Source: JAXDLK01 sp034666665
Lineage (GTDB): Bacteria > Desulfobacterota > Binatia > JACPRU01
Length of the DNA stretch: 6,182 nucleotides
Reading direction: 5' to 3'
NCBI GenBank assembly: GCA_034666665.1
Contig: JAXDLK010000091.1
Span: 1 to 6,182, forward strand
Shown: positions 1-5,925 of the stretch, piece after piece
Numbering within the stretch: position 1 is the stretch's first letter
How the letters are laid out: the number at the start of each line of letters is the position of its first letter
Program-made: the position numbers and the translations under genes
The notes under the pieces: generated by a model
What the model was told of the DNA's origin: nothing
The model's input: the letters and a program-made list of their open reading frames with translations, nothing else
Database searches by the model: none

Positions 1-197
1 TCTGGAATGCGCCTCAGCAATGCTGCAGTAAGCCCGAGATGGTTGGCGGGCGCTATCAGGACACTCCCCTATGGCGGAAAGGTCCACGACGATACGTCCA
101 CCCTGCAGGGGTCAGAGGGAAAATCCCATGACGACCTGCAGCTGGATTTGGGGTATGATGAGGAGTCCGAGCTGGAGAGAAGCGGCGAACTCACCGG
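1..197. other. Upstream non-coding region, no gene recognised
   Basis: I see no convincing gene here. Short open frames exist, but their translations show no family resemblance and run into the kinase gene in other frames. In the kinase frame a TGA at 159-161 blocks extension of that gene upstream. A TATGAT hexamer at 154-159 resembles a -10 box, but the matching -35 position is poor. An 8-bp palindrome (CCTGCAGG) lies near 102-109. The end of an upstream gene could lie just outside the window. Confidence 0.5.
154..159 (+). promoter_or_regulatory. Candidate -10 box for the signalling operon
   Basis: TATGAT matches the TATAAT consensus at five of six positions. Transcription would begin about seven bases later, giving a leader of roughly 30 nt before the kinase ATG. 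The hexamer 17 nt upstream (ACGACC, 131-136) matches TTGACA at only three positions. This is a weak candidate, and promoters in GC-rich genomes often escape this consensus. Confidence 0.2.
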
Positions 198-1979
198 ATG
201 CCCCCCTGGATCGAACAGGACGAGCTGCTGAAGCGCGAGAAAGCGGCGCGCAGCGAAGCGGAAGCGGCTCGCTCGCGGCTTTCCTTCCTCTCGGAGGCAA
301 GCCGGGTTCTCGGCAGCTCCCTCGACTACGAAACCACGCTCGGGAACTTGGCGCGTCTCGTCGTGCCACAGTTCGGCGACTTTTGCGTCGTCGACCTCGC
401 CGAAGAAGGGGAGAGAATCCGCCGCGTCGCGGTCGCGGACATCGACCCCGAACGAGAACACCTCGTGTGGCAGATTGCGCGACGGCATCCGCTGAGCGGC
501 CATTCCGCCGCGATCTACTCGAGGGTGCTCTCCACGGGTGAATCCGAGTGGCTGCCGGAGGTCGCGGACGAGATGTGTCTCGCCTTGCCCGCAGACCTCG
601 ACCCCGCCGTCCTGAGTAAATTGAAGTTTCGCTCGTTCATTTGCGTTCCGCTGCCGATCCACGGCCAGGTACTCGGCACGATCAGCATCGCGCGGTCGAC
701 TGCGGGCCAGAGCTACAGCTCGGCGGATCTGATGCTTGCGGAGGAGCTCGCTCGGCGGGCGGGAATGGCGGTCGATCATGCGCGGCTCTACCGCGCATCC
801 CAGGAGGCGAACCGCGTCAAGGACGAATTCCTGGCGACGTTGTCCCATGAGCTGCGCTCGCCGCTCAGCTCCGCGTTGTTGTGCGCCCAGATGCTGCGCC
901 GGGGCATTCTCGACGAGAAAAAGAGTGCCCGGGCCCTCGAGACGATCGAGCGAAAGATCAGTCTTCAGGTCCACCTCGTCGACGACCTCCTCGACATCGC
1001 GCGCATCAACGCGGGGAAGATCTCTCTCGACATCTCGAGGGTGCATCTCGCCACGGTCGTGGATGCTGCGGTGAGGGGTGCTCGCCCCGCTGCGGATGCC
1101 CAGGGAACTCTCCTGAGATTCACGGCGGTCGACATCGACGCGTCGGTACGCGGCGACGAGGCGCGCCTGCAGCAAGTGATGGACAACCTTCTGTCGAATG
1201 CGATCAAGTTCACCCCGAAAGGGGGCTCGGTCGAGGTCGAGATCGAGTGCGTCGGCGCCGACGCGCGAATCATCGTTCACGACACCGGGATCGGCATCTC
1301 GGCAGAATCGCTCCGCGAAGTGTTCGATCGCTTCCGGCAGGTCGACACGTCCTCGACGAGGGAGTACGGCGGCCTCGGCCTCGGTCTGGCGATCGTACGC
1401 AACCTCATCGAGCTCCACGGCGGCAAAGTCGACGGTGAGAGCGCCGGAGAAGGCCGCGGCTCGACGTTCACCGTCACGTTGCCTCTCCTGCCCTCGAGCG
1501 TCTACGTGACCTCCCGGTCCCTCCACGCCGCGAAACGCCTCGCGAGGATGGCGGACTTGACCGGAGTTCGTGTGCTGGTGGTCGACGACGACGACGACGC
1601 GCGAGAGGCCATGGCCACGCTGCTGGCGACCTGTGCCGCGACGGTGACGACGGCTGCGTCCGGGCGCGAGGCGCTCGAAGCGCTCGGCGAAGGACGGGAG
1701 CGCCAAGACGTCCTGGTCAGCGACATCAGCATGCCTGAAGTCGACGGGTACGTGCTGATGCGCAGGATGCGCGCCCGCGGCTCGAATGCCGACGCGATGG
1801 TGCCGGCGATCGCGGTGACGGCGCATGCCGGCCCGGCCGATCGGCAACGGGCCCTCGCCGCCGGATATCGCATGCACCTGTCGAAGCCGTTCAACCAGGG
1901 CGAGCTGGTCGCGGCAGTGGCTGAGCTTGCCGGAAAACGTCCGGTCCTCGAGGCGGACGGCCGGAGCTCGGAATCATGA
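198..1979 (+). CDS. GAF-domain hybrid sensor histidine kinase (GAF-HisKA-HATPase-REC)
   Basis: This 593-residue protein autophosphorylates on histidine in response to an unknown signal. It has no signal peptide or membrane segment, so it is probably cytoplasmic. A charged helix (about 5-26, KREKAARSEAEAARSRL) leads into a GAF domain (about 27-195). The HisKA domain carries the H-box SHELRSP with H217. The ATPase domain shows the N-box (N330, N334, K337), the G1 box DTGIG (362-366) and the G2 box GGLGLGLAIV (391-400). A C-terminal receiver domain (about 457-580) has acidic residues D463-D467, phospho-acceptor D509 (SDISMPEVDG), T541 and K563, so all catalytic residues are present. The ATG at 198 is the first start codon after the in-frame TGA at 159-161; the GGAGAG at 174-179 is too far away to be a good ribosome site. 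The stop overlaps the next gene (ATGA). PAS domains often precede such a GAF module but none is seen here. The GAF ligand cannot be predicted. Confidence 0.93.
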   Translation: MPPWIEQDELLKREKAARSEAEAARSRLSFLSEASRVLGSSLDYETTLGNLARLVVPQFGDFCVVDLAEEGERIRRVAVADIDPEREHLVWQIARRHPLSGHSAAIYSRVLSTGESEWLPEVADEMCLALPADLDPAVLSKLKFRSFICVPLPIHGQVLGTISIARSTAGQSYSSADLMLAEELARRAGMAVDHARLYRASQEANRVKDEFLATLSHELRSPLSSALLCAQMLRRGILDEKKSARALETIERKISLQVHLVDDLLDIARINAGKISLDISRVHLATVVDAAVRGARPAADAQGTLLRFTAVDIDASVRGDEARLQQVMDNLLSNAIKFTPKGGSVEVEIECVGADARIIVHDTGIGISAESLREVFDRFRQVDTSSTREYGGLGLGLAIVRNLIELHGGKVDGESAGEGRGSTFTVTLPLLPSSVYVTSRSLHAAKRLARMADLTGVRVLVVDDDDDAREAMATLLATCAATVTTAASGREALEALGEGRERQDVLVSDISMPEVDGYVLMRRMRARGSNADAMVPAIAVTAHAGPADRQRALAAGYRMHLSKPFNQGELVAAVAELAGKRPVLEADGRSSES

Positions 1980-2614
1980 AGGAAGCCGAGTCGACGGTCT
2001 TCGTCGTCGACGACGATGCGGCCCTGCGGGAATCGCTGGGCTGGTTGTTCGAATCCGCCGGGCTGCGCGTGAAGAGCTACTCGACGGCACAGGAGTTCCT
2101 GACGGCGTACAGCGCCGAAGAGCCGGGCTGCCTGCTTCTCGACGTGCGGATGCCGGGCCTCTCCGGCCTCGATCTCCAGGAGGAGCTCAGGCGGCACGGG
2201 CTGCCGCCGCCGATCATCATCATGACGGGGCACGCCCGGGTGCCGACGGCCGTGCGCGCACTCAAAGGCGGAGCGATCGACTTCATAAAGAAGCCGTTCA
2301 GCGATCGGTCGGTGCTGGACCGGATTCTTCGGGCGATCGACCTCGATCGCCGGACCCGGCAAGTTCGGGTGGAGTGTACGAGATTTGCCTCCCGGCTCGC
2401 CTCCCTGACGGCGCGGGAGCGACAGGTGATGAACCTCGTCATCGCAGGCAAGCCCAACAAGATCATCGCGGCGGACCTCGGCATCAGCTCGAAGACGGTG
2501 GAGATCCATCGAAGTCGCGTCATGGACAAGATGGAGGTCGATTCCGTGGCGGAGCTGGTTCGCCTGGACGTGCTTCACAGAGCCAATCAGGTCGAGAACG
2601 CCGGCGAGGAGTAG
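1976..2614 (+). CDS. FixJ/NarL-family response regulator (REC-LuxR HTH)
   Basis: This is a 212-residue DNA-binding response regulator, presumably the output of the adjacent kinase. The N-terminal receiver domain (about 7-122) has the acidic pocket D12/D13, phospho-acceptor D56 in LLLDVRMPG, T84 in MTGHARV and K106 in the KKPF motif. The IMTGH and KKPF sequences are typical of the FixJ/TodT branch. After a linker, the LuxR-type helix-turn-helix (about 144-190) reads LTARERQVMNLV, then NKIIAADLGISSKTVEIHRS, and the recognition helix is intact. The ATG lies inside the last codons of the kinase gene (ATGA overlap at 1976-1979), so translation is very likely coupled. The kinase has its own receiver and no Hpt domain is visible. 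The route from H217 to D56 may therefore be direct or may need an Hpt protein encoded elsewhere. Target promoters are unknown. Confidence 0.95.
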   Translation: MKEAESTVFVVDDDAALRESLGWLFESAGLRVKSYSTAQEFLTAYSAEEPGCLLLDVRMPGLSGLDLQEELRRHGLPPPIIIMTGHARVPTAVRALKGGAIDFIKKPFSDRSVLDRILRAIDLDRRTRQVRVECTRFASRLASLTARERQVMNLVIAGKPNKIIAADLGISSKTVEIHRSRVMDKMEVDSVAELVRLDVLHRANQVENAGEE

Positions 2615-2620
2615 TTCGGA

Positions 2621-2698
2621 CGACCCGGCGGGCGGCGCGGTGATGGCGACGCGACCTGCGCGCCGGGCCTCGGTTGACTTGTCCGCCCGATCGGGTCG
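2621..2698 (+). repeat. Nested GC-rich inverted repeats after the regulator gene
   Basis: CGACCCG (2621-2627) pairs with CGGGTCG (2692-2698), and CGGGCGG (2629-2635) pairs with CCGCCCG (2683-2689). Together they form a two-part stem of 7+7 bp with small bulges around a 47-nt loop. An alternative smaller stem is GGCGCG (2634-2639) with CGCGCC (2659-2664). No T-run follows, so a classic intrinsic terminator is not shown. It could be a weak terminator or mRNA-end structure for the signalling operon. GC-rich sequence makes some pairing by chance likely. Confidence 0.35.
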
Positions 2699-2701
2699 AA
2701 T
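2674..2701 (+). promoter_or_regulatory. Candidate sigma70-type promoter for aldo/keto reductase operon
   Basis: TTGACT (2674-2679) matches TTGACA at five of six positions. After a 16-nt spacer, TCGAAT (2696-2701) matches TATAAT at four. Transcription would start near 2708, leaving about 30 nt before the ATG at 2738. The elements overlap the right half of the inverted repeats described above. Consensus matching only; no expression evidence. Confidence 0.4.
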
Positions 2702-2728
2702 TCATCCAGTTCGGCAGCGTCCCCTGAT

Positions 2729-2734
2729 GGAGGT
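2729..2734 (+). promoter_or_regulatory. Strong Shine-Dalgarno site for aldo/keto reductase
   Basis: GGAGGT is a full match to the anti-Shine-Dalgarno core and ends three bases before the ATG at 2738. It fixes the start codon, although the spacing is shorter than the usual 5-9 nt. Confidence 0.7.
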
Positions 2735-2737
2735 GGC

Positions 2738-3727
2738 ATGAAACAGCGCAAGCTCGGCAAGAACGGTCCGATGGTCTCCGCGATCGGTCTCGGCTGCATG
2801 GGAATGTCGGAATTCTACGGGCCTCGAGACGAGCAGGAGTCGATCGCGACGATCCACCGCGCGCTCGAGCTCGGCGTCAACTTCCTCGACACCGCGGACA
2901 TGTACGGGCCGTATACGAACGAGGAGCTGGTCGGCCGCGCCATCGAGGGGCGGCGGCACGAGGTCGTGATCGCCACCAAGTTCGGCATCGTCCGCGATCC
3001 CACGAACCCGATGGTTCGCGGGATCAGCGGCAAGCCCGACTACCTGAAGAAGTCGTGCGAGGGCAGCTTGAAGCGCCTGCGCGTCGACGTGATCGACCTC
3101 TACTACCAGCACCGGGTCGACCCGGCGACGCCGATCGAGGACACCGTCGGCGCGATGGCCGAGCTCGTCAAGGAAGGGAAGGTCCGCTTCCTCGGCCTCT
3201 CCGAGGCCGGCGCGCAGACGCTCCGGCGCGCGCAGAAGGTGCATCCGATCACCGCTCTGCAGACGGAGTACTCGCTGTGGAGCCGTGACCCGGAGCAGGA
3301 CATCCTGCCGACCTGTCGCGACCTCGGCATCGGCTTCGTCGCCTACAGCCCGCTCGGCCGCGGGTTCCTGACGGGGCAGTTCAAGCGCTTCGAGGATCTC
3401 GACGAGACCGACTACCGCCGCTTGCAGCCCCGCTTCCAGGGCGAGAACTTCCAGAAGAACCTGGACGTCGTCCGCCGCGTCGAGGAGATCGCCCGGGAGA
3501 AGGGGTGCACGCCGGCGCAGCTCGCGCTCGCGTGGACGCTCGCGCGCGGCGAGGACATCGTGCCGATCCCCGGCACGAAGCGGCGAACCTACCTCGAGGA
3601 GAACCTCGGTGCGGCGGACGTGAACCTCACCGCCGAGGATCTCCGCCGGATCGACGAAGCCTTCCCGGCGGACGCTGCCGCCGGGACGCGGTATCCGGAG
3701 TCGATGATGCCGTTCGTGAACGCGTGA
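2738..3727 (+). CDS. Aldo/keto reductase, AKR13-like
   Basis: This 329-residue cytoplasmic oxidoreductase would reduce an aldehyde or ketone with NADPH in a TIM-barrel fold. The catalytic tetrad is complete: D51 and Y56 in LDTADMYG, K81 in IATKFG, and H125 in LYYQHRVDP. Other family marks are the opening GLGCMGMSEFYG (18-29), GKVRFLGLSE (147-156), QTEYSLWSRD (175-184), YSPLGRGFLTG (203-213) and VPIPGTKRR (275-283). The C-terminal GTRYPE and VNA also suit the AKR13-type group that includes plant auxin-induced-like and bacterial YakC-type enzymes. Length is normal for the family. The start is supported by the GGAGGT just upstream. The stop codon overlaps the GTG start of the selenocysteine peroxiredoxin, so the two are co-translated. 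The substrate cannot be read from sequence; a detoxifying role for reactive carbonyls beside a peroxidase is inference. Confidence 0.93.
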   Translation: MKQRKLGKNGPMVSAIGLGCMGMSEFYGPRDEQESIATIHRALELGVNFLDTADMYGPYTNEELVGRAIEGRRHEVVIATKFGIVRDPTNPMVRGISGKPDYLKKSCEGSLKRLRVDVIDLYYQHRVDPATPIEDTVGAMAELVKEGKVRFLGLSEAGAQTLRRAQKVHPITALQTEYSLWSRDPEQDILPTCRDLGIGFVAYSPLGRGFLTGQFKRFEDLDETDYRRLQPRFQGENFQKNLDVVRRVEEIAREKGCTPAQLALAWTLARGEDIVPIPGTKRRTYLEENLGAADVNLTAEDLRRIDEAFPADAAAGTRYPESMMPFVNA

Positions 3728-4278
3728 AGGCGCGCCGTCTCCCCGTCCGCTGGGCGGCGATCATGCTCGCGGTGCTGGTGCTGCCCCTCGCCGCATCCGC
3801 CGCGCCGATGCTCGCCAAAGGAGCGCGTTTCCCGGAGTGGAAGCTGGTCGATCAGGCGGGAAAGTCGGTCTCTTCCGCCGAGCTCGCGGGGAAGACGTAC
3901 CTCCTGTGGTTCTATCCGAAGGCGATGACCGCCGGCTGAACCGCCGAAGGACGGGCGCTCGGCGAGCGCTTCGGTGAGTTCCAGAAGCGCGGCGTGGAGA
4001 TCGTCGGCGTGTCGTTCGACGACTTCCTCGACAACGCGGAGTTCGCCCGGCGCGAGAAGTTTCCGTTTCGCCTGCTTTCGGACCGCGATCACCGGCTCGC
4101 GGTCGCGGTCGGCGCTGCCGACCGGCCGGATCAGCCGTTCGCGCGCCGGATCTCGTATCTCGTCGGAGCCGGCGGCAAAGTGCTCGCCGCGTACGACGAG
4201 GTGAGCCCCGCGGACCACGCCGACGAGGTGCTGCGGGATCTGCCGCCTGCCGAAGGCGGATCCCCGGGAAAGCTCTGA
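3724..4278 (+). CDS. Selenocysteine-containing PrxQ/Bcp-like peroxiredoxin, exported (in-frame TGA at 3937-3939 read as Sec)
   Basis: With TGA 3937-3939 read as selenocysteine the product is 184 residues and would reduce peroxides. Residues 1-26 look like a signal peptide (KARR, hydrophobic core IMLAVLVLPLA, then ASA-A), so it probably acts in the periplasm. The AhpC/TSA (PrxQ/Bcp) fold follows: FPEWKLVDQAGK (36-47), GKTYLLWFYPKAMTAG (56-71), Sec72, then VEIVGVSFDD (91-100), FPFRLLSDRD (113-122) and RRISYLVGAGGKV (141-153). P65, T69 and Sec72 sit where Bcp has the P-x3-T-x2-C active site; R141/R142 may supply the conserved arginine. The position of Bcp's second cysteine, five residues on, is R77. 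There is no cysteine anywhere, so it would be a one-Sec enzyme needing an external reductant. The frame and homology continue unbroken past the TGA, and a SECIS-like hairpin lies just after it. The GTG start overlaps the reductase stop (GTGA). ATG at 3763 is an alternative start, but would lose the positive n-region. A nonsense mutation or sequencing error (TGC to TGA) is the rival explanation. Confidence 0.85.
3937..3939 (+). other. Recoded TGA (selenocysteine 72)
   Basis: The TGA follows GCC GGC and precedes ACC GCC GAA. The protein context is T-A-G-Sec-T-A-E-G, and Bcp-type peroxiredoxins have T-P-G-C-T at this place. The base after the TGA is A. Downstream codons stay in frame for a further 112 residues with clear peroxiredoxin similarity. 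Confidence 0.85.
3940..3975 (+). promoter_or_regulatory. Bacterial SECIS-like hairpin
   Basis: An upper stem of six Watson-Crick pairs, GCGCTC (3955-3960) with GAGCGC (3964-3969), closes a three-base loop GGC (3961-3963). A lower stem CCGAA (3944-3948) pairs with TTCGG (3970-3974), with a one-sided bulge at 3949-3954. Known bacterial SECIS elements lie directly after the UGA, inside the coding sequence. They have a small apical loop with a guanine in its first two positions, about 16-37 nt from the UGA. Here the loop starts 21 bases after the TGA and begins with GG, which fits. The structure should recruit SelB with Sec-tRNA. Folding was done by eye only. Confidence 0.78.
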
Positions 4279-4286
4279 GCGTTCTC

Positions 4287-4311
4287 GACGCCGCCGGTGC
4301 TCGGCGGCGTC
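4287..4311. terminator. Hairpin terminator between convergent genes
   Basis: GACGCCGCCG (4287-4296) pairs perfectly with CGGCGGCGTC (4302-4311) around the loop GTGCT, a 10-bp stem. It begins nine bases after the peroxiredoxin stop. It lies between that + strand gene and the end of the - strand lipoprotein gene, so it could serve both. The T-tract is weak on each side (ACCTTGCTCC on the + strand), so it may act with Rho or as an mRNA 3' stabiliser. Confidence 0.65.
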
Positions 4312-4330
4312 ACCTTGCTCCGTCGCCTGG

Positions 4331-4720
4331 TCAGCTGCCGCAGAACGCCTGAAGGTCGGCGAGGTCGAAGCTGTCGATGAAGTCGCAGGGCGGCTGGTCG
4401 CCGTTCTCGTCGAAGAAGGTCGCCGAGTACGAGCCGCGGCTGTTCGGCGGAAGCTGGTCCTCGTTGTCGAAGGCGTCCGCGAACTGGAAGCCCTGGCGAT
4501 CGCTCGCTCGGAACTCGAGGAGAACGTCGCAGAAGTCCTGGTCGTTGGTGTTGAAGATCGTGCCGCGAACGTCGCAACCGCCGCGAGCGTTGCTGAAGAG
4601 GTTTGCGGACTCGAGGATGATCGAATCGGCAGCGTTCCCGTGATCGCCGCTGCCGTGGTCGCAGGCGGGCAGGAGCAGGAGCGCCGCAAGTGCGGCGCAG
4701 GCGAGTGTGGTCGTGTTCAC
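4331..4720 (-). CDS. Small secreted lipoprotein with FxLYD-like beta domain
   Basis: I do not recognise a named family for this 129-residue product. Residues 6-19 are hydrophobic and end in the lipobox LPAC, so C20 should be lipidated and the protein membrane-anchored outside the cytoplasm. The mature part holds one beta-sandwich-like segment: VRGTIFNTNDQDFCDVLLEF (51-70) and LPPNSRGSYSATFF (90-103). This resembles FxLYD/DUF3426-type domains (conserved GTI-N, DV-EF, LPPN-F). Four further cysteines (49, 64, 112, 127) could form two disulfides. The GTG start at 4720 is chosen because GGAGGA lies six bases upstream of it. Its n-region VNTTT lacks the usual positive charge. An ATG at 4771, in frame, would add MRNARRR and also has a GAGG nearby, so that longer start stays open. 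It converges on the peroxiredoxin gene across 52 bp. Function unknown. Confidence 0.75.
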   Translation of the reverse strand: MNTTTLACAALAALLLLPACDHGSGDHGNAADSIILESANLFSNARGGCDVRGTIFNTNDQDFCDVLLEFRASDRQGFQFADAFDNEDQLPPNSRGSYSATFFDENGDQPPCDFIDSFDLADLQAFCGS

Positions 4721-4938
4721 CGGCGGTCCTCCGTTCCCGTCGACGCCGAGACGGCGGCGAGCGTTTCTCATTTGCCTCAACACCGTAGAGCGCGGTTCCG
4801 TCGCGGCTAGATGGCGAATGTCCCCGCTGGTCGGGCCCGCAGCGCGCGGCCAGTTTGACAGTGGAGAGGATTCCCGGCTGAACGGCGCTGAGAGGGAACG
4901 CTCCGGCGAATCAGCGGAGCTCCGGAAAGGGGGGCGGC
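4721..4938. promoter_or_regulatory. Divergent intergenic region with candidate -35 box
   Basis: This gap separates the lipoprotein gene (- strand) from the quinone reductase (+ strand), so promoters for both are expected here. On the + strand, TTGACA at 4855-4860 is a perfect -35 consensus, but the hexamers 16-18 nt downstream (around 4877-4884, GCTGAACG) are poor -10 boxes. On the - strand GGAGGA (4727-4732 read in reverse) serves the GTG at 4720. A purine run AAAGGGGGG (4926-4934) sits just before the reductase GTG and is its likely ribosome site. No operator palindrome stands out. Confidence 0.4.
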
Positions 4939-5925
4939 GTGAAGGCGATCCGCGTCCACGAGTTTGGCGGTCCCGAGGTGCTCCGACTGGAGGAGGTCCC
5001 GGACCCGAAGCCGGGGCGTGGCCAGGTGCTGGTCCGCGTCCACGCGGCCGGCGTCAACCCGGTCGACACGTACGTACGCGCGGGAACCTACCCGTTCCGA
5101 CCGGCATTGCCGTACACGCCCGGCGCAGATGCGGCGGGCGTAGTGGAGGCGACGGGAGAGGGCGTCGCGAGCGTCGCGGCGGGAGACCGGGTGTACGTCG
5201 CCGGGACGCTGACGGGCGCCTACGCCGAGCTCGCGCTCGTGGCGGAATCCGAGCTGCACTCGCTTCCGGAGCGGCTGTCATTTGCGCAGGGAGCCGCGAT
5301 CGGCGTCCCCTACGCCACCGCGTACCGTGGCCTCTTCCAGGTCGGCCGGGCCGAGCCGGGCGAGTGGCTGCTGGTCCACGGAGCGAGCGGCGGCGTCGGC
5401 ATCGCTGCGGTGCAGATGGCGCGAGCCGCAGGCCTCGACGTCGTGGGCACCGCGGGCTCGCCGGAGGGCCGTGACCTGGTCGCGGCCGAGGGCGCGCATC
5501 ACGTCCTCGACCACGCATCGCCCGGCTATGCGGACCGGCTGCTGGAGATCACCGGCGGACGCGGCATCGACCTCGTCCTCGAGATGCTCGCGAACGTGAA
5601 CCTCGCGACGGATCTCCGGCTCCTCGCCCGCCGCGGGCGAGTGGTGGTGATCGGCAGCCGCGGCAAGATCGAGATCGACCCACGCGACACGATGTCGCGA
5701 GATGCCGAGATTCGCGGCTTCTCGCTCTTGAACGCGACGGCAGAGGACAGGGTCAGGATCCATGCAGCCCTCGGCGCCGGTCTCGAGAGCGGCGTCCTCC
5801 GGCCGATCGTCGGTGTCGAGCTGCCGCTCGCGGAGGCGGCGGAAGCGCACCGCGAGGTCATCGAGGGCCGCTCGCGCGGCAAGGTCGTGCTCCGCGGGGA
5901 CGTTTCACACATTGAGCACATTTGA
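4939..5925 (+). CDS. qor: Zeta-crystallin-like NADPH:quinone oxidoreductase (MDR family)
   Basis: This 328-residue cytoplasmic medium-chain dehydrogenase/reductase lacks the zinc-ligand pattern of alcohol dehydrogenases and should reduce quinones with NADPH. The N-terminal GroES-like domain contains RVHEFGGPEVLRL (5-17), HAAGVNPVDTYVRAGTY (35-51) and LPYTPGADAAGVVE (57-70). The Rossmann part has VHGASGGVG (146-154) in place of the usual GxGxxG. EMLANVNL (215-222), VIGSRGKIEIDPRDTM (237-252) and EAHREVIEG (302-310) are the zeta-crystallin-specific signatures rather than generic QOR ones. From memory they match the vertebrate lens protein closely. The GTG start is set by that family alignment and by the purine-rich AAAGGGGGG upstream. 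The family normally ends near GKVVL, but here nine extra residues (GDVSHIEHI, 320-328) come from an inverted-repeat element. The gene stands alone between a divergent lipoprotein gene and that element. Confidence 0.92.
   Translation: MKAIRVHEFGGPEVLRLEEVPDPKPGRGQVLVRVHAAGVNPVDTYVRAGTYPFRPALPYTPGADAAGVVEATGEGVASVAAGDRVYVAGTLTGAYAELALVAESELHSLPERLSFAQGAAIGVPYATAYRGLFQVGRAEPGEWLLVHGASGGVGIAAVQMARAAGLDVVGTAGSPEGRDLVAAEGAHHVLDHASPGYADRLLEITGGRGIDLVLEMLANVNLATDLRLLARRGRVVVIGSRGKIEIDPRDTMSRDAEIRGFSLLNATAEDRVRIHAALGAGLESGVLRPIVGVELPLAEAAEAHREVIEGRSRGKVVLRGDVSHIEHI
5895..5923 (+). repeat. Inverted repeat, left arm (29 bp)
   Basis: This arm begins CGGGGACGTTTCACACAT and ends GAGCACATTT. Its reverse complement recurs at 6073-6101 with a single difference: T5913 faces G6083, a G-U wobble in RNA. 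It encodes the last nine residues of the quinone reductase and the first base of its stop codon. I take it as one end of a RAYT-linked or MITE-like element. Confidence 0.9.

Noticed and set aside
7..231. 74-residue + strand frame before the kinase
   Set aside because: It shows no family resemblance and no ribosome site, and runs into the kinase gene in another frame.
69..1877. Very long - strand open frame opposite the kinase
   Set aside because: It is arginine- and histidine-rich with no domain, and lies opposite an unmistakable kinase. It is a GC-codon-bias shadow.
1502..2578. 358-residue - strand frame opposite the kinase receiver and regulator
   Set aside because: Its composition matches a reverse-strand shadow, and the + strand carries complete receiver and LuxR domains.
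3937..3939. TGA as a true stop, giving two separate small genes
   Set aside because: The upstream part would end at the active site and the downstream part would start mid-fold. The frame, peroxiredoxin similarity and SECIS-like hairpin all favour one recoded gene.
3589..4689. 366-residue - strand open frame
   Set aside because: It is low-complexity serine/threonine/arginine sequence spanning three real genes, and is a shadow of the + strand reductase and peroxiredoxin.
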